Shown piece after piece: positions 11,760 to 23,400 of a stretch of 64,000 nt of DNA. The DNA is from Galbula dea (taxonomy: Eukaryota > Chordata > Aves > Piciformes > Galbulidae). The first letter of the stretch is position 1; every line of letters begins with the position of its first letter. The translations under genes and the position numbers were made by a program. The notes under the pieces are model-generated. The model made no database searches. It saw only the letters and a program-made list of their open reading frames with translations, and was not told the DNA's origin. The DNA lies in the NCBI GenBank assembly GCA_013399015.1, contig VWZX01008607.1, forward strand, positions 1 to 64,000, given 5' to 3'.

Positions 11760-12060
11760 TGAGACTGACAATGGTTTGAGAGGAGATTAACGGTGCTGAT
11801 AAATCAGTCTCGCTTCCAGAAGCTGAGCTCTCCCATTAAAACCCTGACCTATTTAAATGCTCTTAAGATGCTGTAATGATTGAATGTCAGCAGGGGAGAG
11901 GCAGCAATGACAGCTCTGAAACGTTTATTATCCCAGCCTGGATTAGGAGGGGAGTGTGCCGACGCAGCCCGGAGCTCAGCACTTGGCATGGGATAAGAGG
12001 CAAAGGCCTGCTGGCAGTGTGGCCGAGGGATGGATGCCTCTCTGCGCTACCAAGCTAAGC
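11760..12060. promoter_or_regulatory. Candidate regulatory block, unproven
   Basis: This segment is richer in G+C than its surroundings. It packs the inverted repeat CTGAT-AA-ATCAG (11796-11807), GATA-like words, an AATGACAGCTC word and a CCGAGGG/CGACGC patch. It lies about 8.4 kb upstream of the myosin start codon. Base composition and motif density are the only evidence. Conservation could not be checked, and an old unrecognised repeat is equally possible. Confidence 0.2.
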
Positions 12061-12382
12061 TAAGATCTACTCTCCTTGCTCCGTGCGTTAATTTTCTGTG
12101 GTCACTGGTGGTTTCAAGCTGTTCAAGCAGGAAGAAGTATTTTGTATCAGGGCTCTGCATACTGATAGCAATAGATCATGGATTTCAGTGGCTAAAAAGG
12201 CACTTAAAATATTTCTGGAGGTTTAGAAATTATTTCCCCAGGCATGTTTGCATGAAAGCAAATGCTTTCTATAGAGAAATTTACATTTCCTTTATGCTAT
12301 CACACAGTAGCTACAGCAAAGAATTAATTGGAGTAAACTACTTAAAATGATTATCCTGAAAGGTGCATGAACAGAAGCTCCC

Positions 12383-13189
12383 TGTCCTGGTTTGGGTTAG
12401 AACAGAACTAATTCTGTTCAGTGATTTTACTTTTTAGCTGAAGCTCCTCTAAGAAACTGCACTTTCTGAAACTAGCAGCATGTTTGACAGACACTGCCAG
12501 CTTCTAGCAGTGATAAGGCCTAATATTTAGATTTACTACCAGGGATTGGTATGCAGAGCAAGGTCACTGCTAAATCTTGTGTCTCCTGTTAGGGGGTGCA
12601 GAGTAAAGGCTGCACCTTCAGGGAGGAGCAGACGGGGCAGGTGGCCCTAAACTGACCAACTAAAGTATTCCGTCCCATATACGTCATATTCGATATATAA
12701 GCTGGGGGTCAGTCCACCCTTACTAGATTTTTTTCGGATTTTCCTTTGATTTTTCTTTGATCTTTCCTTGTTGGATTTCTCTTGGGGGATTCTGATTCCT
12801 GATTTCCCTTGTGAGATTTCCCTTTCCTGACTCCCGGATTGCTGGATTGTTTTCCTGTGCTTCGGTGATCCCCAAGTTCCTGCATCCAGTACCAGGATCC
12901 AGCCCCTGAGCCGGACTCGTCTGCTGCTGAGGCCTACTGCCACAGTATCAGTGGTGACGTAGTTACCATCAAGGGGGGGGGTTGGGTTTGGTATTGGGTT
13001 CTGTACATATGTGTATGAATTTCATTAATATTATTATTATTATTAAAGTAGTTTTAGTTTTATTTTCCAATCCACAAGTCTCTCTGTCTCTCTCTTATCC
13101 CCTTTCCCTTCCTGTGGGGGCAGGTGAGGGGGGTAAGAGGGAAGCGTCTGTCATTGGGTTGGTGGTCAGCCCAGCCTTGACCCTCAACA
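12383..13189 (+). mobile_element. Solo LTR, family A copy 2 (5-bp TSD CTCCC)
   Basis: The LTR begins TGTCCTGGTTTGGG and ends ...CCCTCAACA with canonical TG...CA termini. Perfect 5-bp duplications CTCCC flank it at 12378-12382 and 13190-13194. A TATATAAG box is at 12694-12701 and ATTAAA at 13042-13047. The length is 807 bp, longer than the other copies. The extra length sits in a T-rich transcribed segment at about 12724-12874 that does not align with copies 1 and 3. No viral genes are attached. It has the same orientation as copy 1, 9.8 kb away. Confidence 0.9.
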
Positions 13190-13194
13190 CTCCC

Positions 13195-13784
13195 AATACT
13201 ACTTCAGGTTGCAGATCCTTGTGTCTGCTACTTATGATGGGCACTATAGCATTGGGAGCATAAAGACTTGCAGAAACCAGATCTCTTGTTCTGATAAAGT
13301 GAGTCTAGCTGTCAGAAACACATTTTAAATGTACTGGTTAGTGCCAATTTTCTCATCCTTTACAGATGTAGCAGAGCATAACTATTTTAAAAGCTAAGCT
13401 TTTCTCTCCCTCCAATTTCTGTTTGGGGCATCAATGGTTTGAAGAATTAGACCAGAATTCTTCACAAGAGAAAATATATCCACCCATACAGAATGGGCCT
13501 GGATTTGCTGCTGGGTAAAATGTTGACGTTTTTCCACCATAACTATTCCCACATGGATGACCTTCCTCACCTTTCTCTTTCAAAGAGCATCTACTAGATC
13601 ATTTTGGCTTTTTCCCAGTTGTCCATTAAACGGAGACTGCAACAGCAGCAGGGACTAGTGACCAAAAACCCCCAAGGTAAATAACAGGTTCTCAGTCTCT
13701 TTAGATATGTTTACATGCATCATGTGGACTGATGGTCTTCGTGCATGTGTATGGAGCAACCCAGAGTATCCTAACTCAGAAGAT
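13195..13784. other. Intergenic, no gene seen
   Basis: About 590 bp of unique-looking sequence between the LTR and a CR1 element. Nothing is recognised. Confidence 0.6.
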
Positions 13785-15046
13785 AGAATCACAGAATCAT
13801 CAGAGTTGGAAAGGACCTGAAAGATCTTCTAGTTCCAACCCCCCTGCCTGGCAGGGACACCATCCACAAGATCAGGTTGCCCAGGGCCCCATCAAGCCTG
13901 GTCTTAAAGGCTTTCACAACCTCTCTGGGCAACCTGTTCCACTGTCTAACCACCCTCATAGTGAAGAACTTCTTCCAAAACTAAATCTACCCTCCTCTAG
14001 TTTACACCCATTTCCCCTGGTTCTGTTACTGTCTGACCTCCTAAAAAGTTCCTCACCAGCTTTCTTGTAGGCCCCCTTCAGACACTGGAAGGCCACAAGA
14101 AGGTCCCCTCGGAGCCTTCTCCTCTGCAAACTGAACAATCCCAACTCTCTCAGTCTGTCCTCATAGGAGAGGTGCTCCAGTCCTCTGATCATTCTCATGA
14201 CCCTTCTCTGGACTCGCTCCAGCACCCCCATATCCCTCTCAGAATGGGGGCTCCAGAACTGGACACACACTTCCAGGTGGGGCCTCATGAGAGCAGAGTA
14301 GAGGGGGAGAATCACCTCCCTCGTCCTGATGGCCACGCTTCTCTTGATGCAGCCCAGGATACAGCTGACCCTCTGGGCTGCAAGTGCACACTGGCGGCTC
14401 ATGTTGAGCTTCTCATTCACCAACACTCCCCAAGTGTCTTTCTGCAGGGCTGCTCTCAAGCTAATCTTCACCCAGCCTGTATTGGTGCTTGGGATTGCCC
14501 CAACCCAGATGTAGGACCTTGCACTTGGTCTTGTTGAACTTCATGAGGTTGGCATGGGCCCACCTCTCCAGCCTGTCCAGGTCCCTCTGGATGGCATTCC
14601 TCCCCTCCAGCCTATCAATTGCACCACACAGCTTGGTGTCGTAAGCAAAATTGCTGAGGGAGCTCTTGATGCCACTGTCCATGTCTCTAACTGAGATGTT
14701 GAACAAGACTGGTCCCAGTACTGATCCTTGAGGGACTCCACTTGTCACTGGCCTGCACCTGGACATGGATCCATTGACAGCCACTCTTTGGGTGCGGCCA
14801 TCAAGCCAATTCCTTATCCACCTAGTGGTCCATCCATCAAACCCATATTCCACCAGCTTGGAGACCAGGATGTCATGTGGGACAGTGTCAAAGGCTTTGC
14901 TCAGCTCCAGGTAAATGACGTTAGCTGCTCTCCCACTGTCTACTGATGTCATAACTTCTTCATAGAAGGCCACCAGATTTGTCAGGCACAATTTACCCTT
15001 GGTGAAGTTGTGTTGATTATAACCAATCATGGCTTCTCCAAGCATC
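13785..15046 (-). mobile_element. CR1 LINE, 5'-truncated, inactivated
   Basis: The element is on the minus strand, with its 3' tail at 13785 (ATAGAATCACAGAATCAT on the + strand), and runs back to about 15046. It is a different, more diverged CR1 subfamily from the copy at 6770. ORF2 is broken into two frames near 14461-14471. The 3' end lacks the usual last residues after a frame loss near 13956. Confidence 0.9.
13956..15045 (-). pseudogene. CR1 ORF2 remnant, frameshifted, catalytic box mutated
   Basis: Two minus-strand frames cover the reverse transcriptase: 14461-15045, with AFDTVPHDIL and GVPQGSVLGPVLF motifs, and 13956-14471, the C-terminal part with REVILPLYSALMRPHLE. They overlap out of frame, showing a frameshift. 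The catalytic FADD box reads FAYD, so one of the two essential Asp residues is lost. The copy cannot encode a working enzyme. Confidence 0.85.
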
Positions 15047-18000
15047 TATATCTTGAAGCAGTGTCATTTCTATCTCATTGATCATGCTCTTCTGTACTGC
15101 CTGGTTATTATAGCATACTTTTTATTAAAAGTAGTCTAAAGGTCAGATGTTATCAAAACACAGCTGGCTGGTCAGCCTTTTTTCTAAGACAACAGAAGGT
15201 TCATAAATGGCATCTGAGATCTGTAAAAGCCCAACTTTTCTATATATGACTACAATATTGACACTATCTGTGTCTAGAGCTGATAAATTTTATTGCATTC
15301 CTTTCCAATATGTAACATTATTAAAAATAGGTTAGTCACAAGGGCTTCTTATCAAAGTGCCTTGTTTCCCTAGAAACAGTGACCAGCATTAACCTTTCTA
15401 AAAGCAACCCCTGCAAGAGACAAATGTCTTTCCTTGCCACTGTTACAAATTTAATCGAAGGGAAATGTGTTGCAAATTCTGGTTTGCATGAAAAGGAAGC
15501 AAATAAACTCCATAAAGGCAGAAACAACATCAGGCCAGCAAGGAAAATTAATTGATATTTGAACCAGTGAAGGCTATGTCCCTTTCTAAGTGACACAAGA
15601 GCTGAAAATGCATTGGCATCAGCTATTGAAACAGTTTTTTGCAGCCGTGAAAAAGAGAAGGGAGGTATGGGAACACGTTTGTAGTGTTCACACAGAACTG
15701 GTGAAAGCTGAATATTTGCAGAAGAGCAGAAAGGTGATAACATCATATTTGTAACAAGTAGAGTAGGTGGTAATGGGAATATTGTGTTTAGAAATAAAGC
15801 TACTAGCAATGTAAGAGAAGAGCAAGAGAAAGAAAGTGTCAGCATGTTATACTCTCATGCCATCAAATCATATTCTCAATCTGCACAGCAGATTAACAAT
15901 ATCCATAACCCTTGGTGATGCACGCTATTCACCCTGTTTCTAATTATATGACTGGGGTGTCTGCTTGAGCTTTACAAAATCACTTGCTGTGCCACTAAAC
16001 AACTGAGATCATTAGGTCTATTTTCTTTTTCACCAGATATAAAGCAAAAAGGTGAGGAGTTAAATCTGACATCAACATACATCCATGTTGCTGTGCACGA
16101 AGCACCTTTAAAGCAGCAGGCTGGTAGGAGGGGGAAGCCATTCTGGTTCAAGGAAAGGAGTGAGAAGAGCTCAACAGCCAGCTGAGTGCTAGAGTGTAAT
16201 ACATGCCAACCGTCTTGAGCTGGAGCAGAGGTTTCTTCTACAGACGTATCCAGACCACAGCTGAAAGCTTCACCCCTAGCTTTAGGAGAGGGCCCTCTCC
16301 TCAAATTAGGTCCGTCTGGAGGTGGACATGTCTCTGGCAAAGCAGCAGTAATTCTCTGTCTCTTGGTTGCATTCCCCAAATGATAAAAATACCAGGTTAC
16401 AAAAGCACTCAGATCCTCAGACTTGCCACATCAATCTACCACTTCCATAAATTCCTCTGTTTATTACAAACATACTTTGTCTGTGCAACCTGTCACTGTC
16501 CAGTCATCAGGAAAACAGCTTTAAAAATAGTCAGCTCGGTATGCAAACATTTTTCTCCTTGCCTGGTCACAAACTAAACCACTTGCTCCTGTGGGTATCG
16601 AAGAATTCAGTGAAGCTGTGCATAAGCTCCCTCCCTGCTACCCGTTGCTTCCTTGGAATTGAGTTTTCTAAAGACCTAATATATTGTCTTCTCCTGTGGA
16701 CAATGAGCATTATCCACAATATTTATTTTTCTTTGTGCTTTTATGTTTGGTTTATGCTAGGACCAAAGGAAACTTACATATATATATACACCCATTCTGG
16801 TAATCAATCTGGATGTGTCAGTAGCTTTGCCATCTATGGGTTGAAGTAAAATGAGATCTGAGTTACTTATGGTACTTGCTTTACAGGAAAAAACAGTTTA
16901 CACTAAGAAGGCCAGACATTGCCTAAACTCGGTCTCATAAATGACTGTGGAATTCCTGTGTACCCCAAAGCTGAGCCTATAGGCTTGTCTTTTAAATCTC
17001 TAGGGCCCAAGAGGACCTTTAAAGCACTTGACTGGAATGTAAGAACGCACATCCTAGATTTATTGCTTGAAGGTAGTTTGGTTCACATAAACTTGTCCCT
17101 TGTGCATGAAGCTTTGATTTTCATATTCTAGGGGAGAAACAGCTGAATAGTCTTAATTTCCACCACCACCCCTCCAAGCCGACGGTAATTAAGTTCTGAG
17201 GCACTTGGAAAAACAATACTTGCCCCTGTGAAAACACAGAAGCAGGAAAAGCTTCTTCCATGAAGTCATGGAGCAAGAATGGTGCAGTAAGGAGTATGCC
17301 ACTCCCTACTGACATTCTTACCTTCCCCCTCCCCTCCCCAACCATATGTGTCCCCTGCTTGGGCATTGTTTTCTTACCCAGGGTCCAGTGGACAAATATA
17401 GGCATGGAGGAAAACTGCTAATGCCTTTGAAGAATTATCACCAGTGACCTTGAGATAGGGGCATATAAAGTCTGGACCAGCAGAGTTGTGACACTTTCTG
17501 TGTGCTCTCCAGGGTGAGTACCAACCTCTCTCACTTCTAAGTGTGGGTAACCAGCTGTGTTTCTAACACTGTGCTGTGGTTTTGGTGTGACTAAGATTTT
17601 CATATGCCTTAAGGTTTTTGTAGTAATATCACTAAATAGACAGCCTATGCTAGTTATCTTAGGGTGCTGCTTGAATGCTAGGATAACATATACATGTTTC
17701 TTCTCTAACATCAGGGCGTCCATTTAGCCATCTAAAATAACTGCTTAGGAAAGTGTTCTGTTTCTTTTAATTATGCATCTGGGTGGACTGATTAGCCAGT
17801 TCTTTAAACTCATATTTTCTGTCTTCTTTATCATCTACAAGAGATGATGGCTTATGCTGTTTGCAATATTAAGCAGCTTGTTGGTCCAAGGAGTTCTTTA
17901 GTCTGACCTGAATTATAAACCTTGGAGAATTTCTGAGTTCACTTTCAAAGACTGGCGATGCCTGCTGTCACAGTTACTGCAGATGAACCATTAGCAATAC

Positions 18001-20370
18001 AGTACCTCTTCCAACAGTCCCAGCAAAGAAAGGTGGGATCACTTCTTTCAAAGTCTGAATGCATCATCAAGTTGTCACTTGGTCATGGGCATGTCATTTA
18101 ACTTTATGTAACAATATCAGCTTTCTACAGGGAGTAGGTATTTTAAGCATCTTCCAAAGTTCATATACAAGGGCTGGTTCACTTTGTTGTCAGCTACAAC
18201 AGATTGAAAGGAAAACAAGTGTTTATAGCTCTGCCTTGCTTTTCTCAACTATACTGTCTTTTTAAAATAATCCCATGACCATTTCCCATTTCTCATATCT
18301 GGCAAGGGATTTGCCTCACTGAGTTCTCTTCACCCGCAAGGTGTATATGAGACTGCTAAAAAAAAAAAAACAGGAATTTTCCAGCTGCTGTAGTGCTGCT
18401 TTACACCATAACATGCTTGCCATAGTGGTTCACCCTGAATACATATGGAGAAAGGAAAAAAAAAAAAGACATAAGAAGGTGATAGCTAAGTAATGTCTCT
18501 AAAAGGTCTGTAAATGGTGCTAGGCTGCACAGAAGTAGTTTAGAGTACTTTAGTGCATGGTAGGACTTGTGAGAATCTGTCCTGAGTCCTAGAGATTAAC
18601 ACTGAAGTGGCTCCTCTGTCACTGCATGTTTAATGTGAAATGCCATTTACATGCTCTAATGCTATTCTCTTTAAATGTTTGAACTGATGTAATTTGATTG
18701 TCTTAACTCCAGAGCTAAGGCACACTCTCTATGGGAGAGAAACTTTGCCATGCTAGTTTTGTCTCCAACTAGGAATTTTTGTCAGCTCAAGTGATGTTAA
18801 AATAATTGGCGACAGTTGTGCTTAGGTAGGCTTTTAATCTTTAAAAAACAGAAAAAGTTAAGGTTAGCTCTGGGGAAAAAGGTTTTTGCTCTGCAACAAG
18901 ACAGAAGGTCTCAAGCTTGTACTGCAGCAGCAGGAGAGGGCTAAATGTAAAACACTTGACAGCTCTGCTGTCTTACAGCTTTATATTCCCCAGGAGGAAT
19001 ATGTTGAAAAAACCTGCCTTGGCTGATGAAGAGTTTTTAATGCCTCCCAGGATTTTGTTAGAAAGACATTGAATTAAATTTTGAAAGACTACAGTGTCTG
19101 TGTTGATACGTCTTTTGAAAATTAGTCCAGCTGCTCTGGATATTGCACAGTAAATAAAATAAGGGAAGAGGTAATATCTGAGAGTCACTTGTACACATAC
19201 AAATAGTAATCAAATGGTGTCTTCACTTTAAAGGAAAAAAAATCTGAAGTTCTTAAATTGTGTGTGTGTGCATGTGTGAGTGCATGCACACCTTTTAGCA
19301 GTGGAACTTCTTCTAGATGTTTTCTGGACAGCACCCTGAGTGTTTTACATAAACATGTGTAAATATTTATGAGTATGTGTATAGGGAAAAAAACAAACCC
19401 CAAAGCATGTCTGTGTGATTACTTTAGAAAGTATGTAACAATCTAATTAATAAATTAATTGGCAGTATAAACCCAGCAAATTTGTCTTGCATCGCTATCC
19501 TATGACCTCTCATTCATGATGAAAGGCTCTTAAATACAGTGGCCTTGTCATTTGAGAAACCAAGTGTAAGTATTAAACTAGACTAATAAGCTCAAATCAA
19601 TCTAAAACCTATGAAGCCTTTGCACCAATACTGCAGATACATTTGCCCTCTGCTATGCCTTGCTGCAGGGGAATACCTAAGTTGGTGAATTTGGAGGTAC
19701 CTGTAACTTGCGATGTTGCACCAACACAGGATCTCCTGGAGCCACATTAGTCCTCGTTTTTCTAGCATGCTGCATTGTGCAGCTAGAGGAACAGGTAGCA
19801 GAGCTGTTTCCAGCCTTAATGCTGGCTTTCTCAAGCATGACCATGGGCATACATCCCTGAAGCTGCACCAAGGGTCCAATGCAGTGAAGTATTGCTCCTT
19901 GATTCCCAGAAAACTGTCAGAGGCGATGCTTGAAGTGGCTGAGTGGCACAGCCCCAGAGAGCTGTTCTAGAGAGCATACCCTGTTCCAGATGAATTTGAA
20001 AGGGGCCTGAAAGAGCAGGCCACTGCTAAGTGGTTTTTAAAATCACAGCTTAAAGTGGTCTGTTGTATCTCCTGCTCTTAAGCACTATTCTTGTCACAAA
20101 GAAGAGATTAAATTCTCCTGTGGTGATAACTGTGACCACCTGTTTTGAACCTCACAGGATCTGGCTTGCTTTAAATAAGTTCAGCCAGGGAAGGGTTTAA
20201 CTAACGGTGTCATATAGCCCCAAATCCGTGTTAGACATTTGTGCTTCAAATGAAGCACAATCATTGTGCTGAATGTTCTGTACTGTCTGAGACTGTCCAT
20301 GAAACAGATTTACTTCTCTTTCTGTCCCTCCACTTGGGTAGACCAGGTCCCTTTCCTTTTTTGCTTTGAG
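15047..20370. other. MYH15: 5' flank of the myosin gene, 5.3 kb
   Basis: AT-rich unique-looking sequence directly upstream of the first coding exon. Sarcomeric MYH genes normally have one or two short untranslated 5' exons, which probably lie here or further left, but I cannot place them or the promoter. An E-box CACCTG near 20137 and a TTTAAATA word near 20172 are compatible with a muscle promoter but too short to prove one. Simple TG repeats lie at 19259-19288, and A-runs near 18360 and 18457. An unexplained 169-codon minus-strand frame at 15336-15845 has no recognisable domain. Confidence 0.5.
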
Positions 20371-20396
20371 CTCTGCCACCTTGAACCCTTGCCAAG
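20371..20396 (+). other. MYH15: Probable 5' UTR part of first coding exon
   Basis: A strong pyrimidine tract ending in TTTGAG at 20370 looks like a splice acceptor 26 bases before the start codon. Vertebrate sarcomeric MYH genes have an intron just upstream of the ATG, so this agrees with the family plan. The upstream exon was not located. Confidence 0.5.
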
Positions 20397-20487
20397 ATGA
20401 TGGACATGTCAGAATTCGGGGAGGCTGCTCCCTTCCTCCGAAAGAGCGAGAAGGAGCTTATGATGGCACAGACTGTCGCCTTTGATG
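20397..20487 (+). CDS. MYH15: MYH15 coding exon 1 (residues 1-30)
   Basis: Starts with two adjacent ATG codons at 20397 and 20400. The first gives MMDMSEFGEAA and has A at -3. The second has A at -3 and G at +4, the better Kozak context, and would give the more usual MYH15-like MDMSEFGEAA. Both keep the same frame, so the choice changes only one residue. The exon ends in GATG with donor GTGAGT (phase 1). In other vertebrate sarcomeric MYH genes this exon continues without interruption for about 200 coding bases. Confidence 0.9.
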
Positions 20488-23400
20488 GTGAGTTGCAGTA
20501 CCCCTTATGCTTCCAGTGGCTGGTTAAGAGGGATAAGGTTTACATCCAAGTGTAGCTGTGGGAATGCAGAGCCAAGCAGGATGCAGAGCCACTCTTTGTG
20601 CTGAAGCTGCTGTTTGAGGTTGCTGGTTCAACCAAGTTCTGGTTTCTTTAATCTGCAAAGCTATGAAAAACTCCCAGGTAGTACTAAATAGAAATAATCT
20701 ATTAATATTAAATAGAAATAATCTATCAATCTAAAGTAGGTAAGTAATTCACTATTAATTAATTAATAGATTCAGAAGTAAGGCATATTTGTCCTGCTCT
20801 GCTAAAGGAGGTTCACTTCTTTGTCCATTTGAAAGAAAAACATCACACACTGATGTTCCTGTATAGAGAGAGATTCTGTGGCCTGATTAGATGTCTCGTT
20901 ATGTACCTGTGCATCTATTTGATTTGCAGGCTGTATGACAATCTGATGTTAGCCTGTAGTTTACCATAGTTTATTTTTCATGAAGTGGGTTTATGTGGGC
21001 CCTGAGGGGTAATAGTAAGTATAAATACACCAATAATCACAGCATTTTGCTATTCAGAATAGTTGTTGTAACTAAAGTCTAGTGCAGCTACTTCAAATTC
21101 TAAAAAGCCACATACATAACTCAGTATGAGTTATTAATACTGCTGGTTTTTCCAAACAAATCTCAGAAGAATGTGCAGGAATAAGGTTAAATCTGATATC
21201 TCACCAGAAAATAATGTGGGCTGAATTCCTCACTCGGATCACAATTTTCTCTGTGACTTTTTAGCAAACACCTTCATTTGGGCTTGGATCTCAGTTTCTC
21301 GATCTGCACACTAGTGATAATGATTATGTGTTTCCTGTGGAGGCTGAGGCTTAGCCAGCATTTGTGAAATATTTTGATATCTTGTGCTGGAAGGATCTAG
21401 AGGAAGCAAAGTGGTAGTTTCAAAGGGGAGACAACTCTTGGGAGCCCTATGCCTTCTGCTTTGGCAGGCAGCTCCCCAGATTTGCCGATCTGCTCTGATC
21501 CCAGAGGTTTTGTGTTGCTTGTGCAGAAAATGTAACCCAGCAGTCTCACATCTCATGATGTTACTGTTTGACACAAGGCTGTGAACCCTCAGTCTTCTCT
21601 ATTTCACAGGGAAGAAGAAATGCTGGGTTCCTGATGATAAGAAAGCTTACGTTGAAGCTGAAATTACAGAGACCAGTGGTGGAAAAGTGACCGTGGAGAC
21701 AGCAGATGGAAGGGTACAAAATTAGTTTTGTCTGATCTGTGACTAAGCAGGTTGGAGCATCAAGCTCCAGAAATTGCTCATCCCAGATTAAGCTCAGTTG
21801 CCTGCTTCATGAAATAGCCCCAGTAACTGATGCCATATCAGAATGACACATGAAAAATCACAAAGGGAAAACCAGCAATGTGGTGGTGGGTAAGCGAGCA
21901 CCAGCCACTGCACAGCACAGGTAGTCTATGAGCAGAGATATGCAACCAGACAGTTCTGGTTTGCCCCCCAGAGGTAAAAGCCCGAGCTGTACCTAAATCT
22001 CATGGCTTCTTTTGCAGCCATGCTCCCATGCTCCTTACTGTTACCATCTCAGCCTTCCCTCATTCTTCCCATAGCTGTAAAAACAAACAGTGTTACATAC
22101 ATAGGCTGGGTTTGAGCTGAAGGACTTCCCTCCCCAGGGTAAGTTCTCCTGTAAGGTATGTGAAGCAACAGAAAATTTTGGTGTTTTCCAGTGTTGCTAT
22201 ACTTCTTTGTGTTTGCAGACTATGACTATAAAAGAAGATGATGTGCAGTCAATGAACCCTCCCAAATTTGACATGATCGAGGACATGGCTATGCTGACCC
22301 ATCTGAATGAGGCATCTGTGTTGTACAATCTAAGAAAGCGCTACAGCAACTGGATGATCTATGTAAGGATCATTACAGGGGTATATCTACACATCTGCAT
22401 TTTCAGTGGAGATCTCACATTTGAACATGTTGTGTTCTTCATATTCATTTTACAGCTTTGATAAGTCACAAAACTGAAGGTCTTGCTCACCTTTTCAGGA
22501 AAAACATTGCCTGGAGCTGGCTTGTGCCTGAATACAGACAAACAAAACTGAGTGAATATGATGGTGTCTAGTTCCTTGGGTTTGCTTTCTTGCCTAGGAC
22601 AGGGGTGTCATGCAACACATTTTCAGCAGTTAAGGGATTGAGGAGTCATGGTTTATTTTTCTTCTCCTAATACTAATCCACGTCAATACCAGCCATGGAG
22701 ATTTCCTTGTGAAGAAACAATGCCTAAGGCTTGGAGCACACTCATAGCTTCTTTTAAGTGTGAGCCTTTCTATCTTTAGTTCTGGAATTTTATTCCCTTC
22801 ATTTTCAGTGCTGATATCTGTCTTATTTCACTCTGGCCTTTTCCCTTTCTCTGCATCTTCTCCATGACATCATTAACATAATTTGTGTCAGCACCTGAAC
22901 AAGATTCATTAGCATCTCATTTTATGAGGTCAAACTTTTGTTCTCAGTTTCCTGCATTCAGTTGTGTCTGAAATTAGTCAAGGGAACTATAGTCTTTTTA
23001 GCTAATTAATTTCCTAGTTTTTGGTGTTCATCAGAGGAGCAAATTCAACTTTCTCCCATTTAAATTCAGACTGCTAAGCATTTTCTGTATTTCTCTAATA
23101 ACCCTTGTATGGATATATATGGCCTAAAGCATATCTTTGCTTGTAGATCAGTATTGGTAGAAAATTAAATTTGCCATCTTGCCTTAATCCATCTACTGAT
23201 TGGGGTTTTGTAGAAAATAGGACTAAGGACTCATACTGAGGCCATTCTGGAGCTAGTTCTAGGGAAAAGCACCTGGATTTCACCTGAAACTTCTAGAATG
23301 TAATTGAGCTCATTAATCCATATGAACATAATGCTTGTGCTCATATACTAACTGGGTTTCTTTCAACACTGTTGCTTCAGCTTGGACTAAGTGCCTAAAA

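Larger units (their letters stand above)
8281..12377. other. Intergenic 4.1 kb, no gene seen
   Basis: Begins with the (TTA)n run at 8315-8334. AT-rich dinucleotide-like sequence lies at about 10171-10240. A less AT-rich block with dense transcription-factor-like words lies at about 11760-12060 and is listed separately. No exon with family resemblance is seen. Confidence 0.55.
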
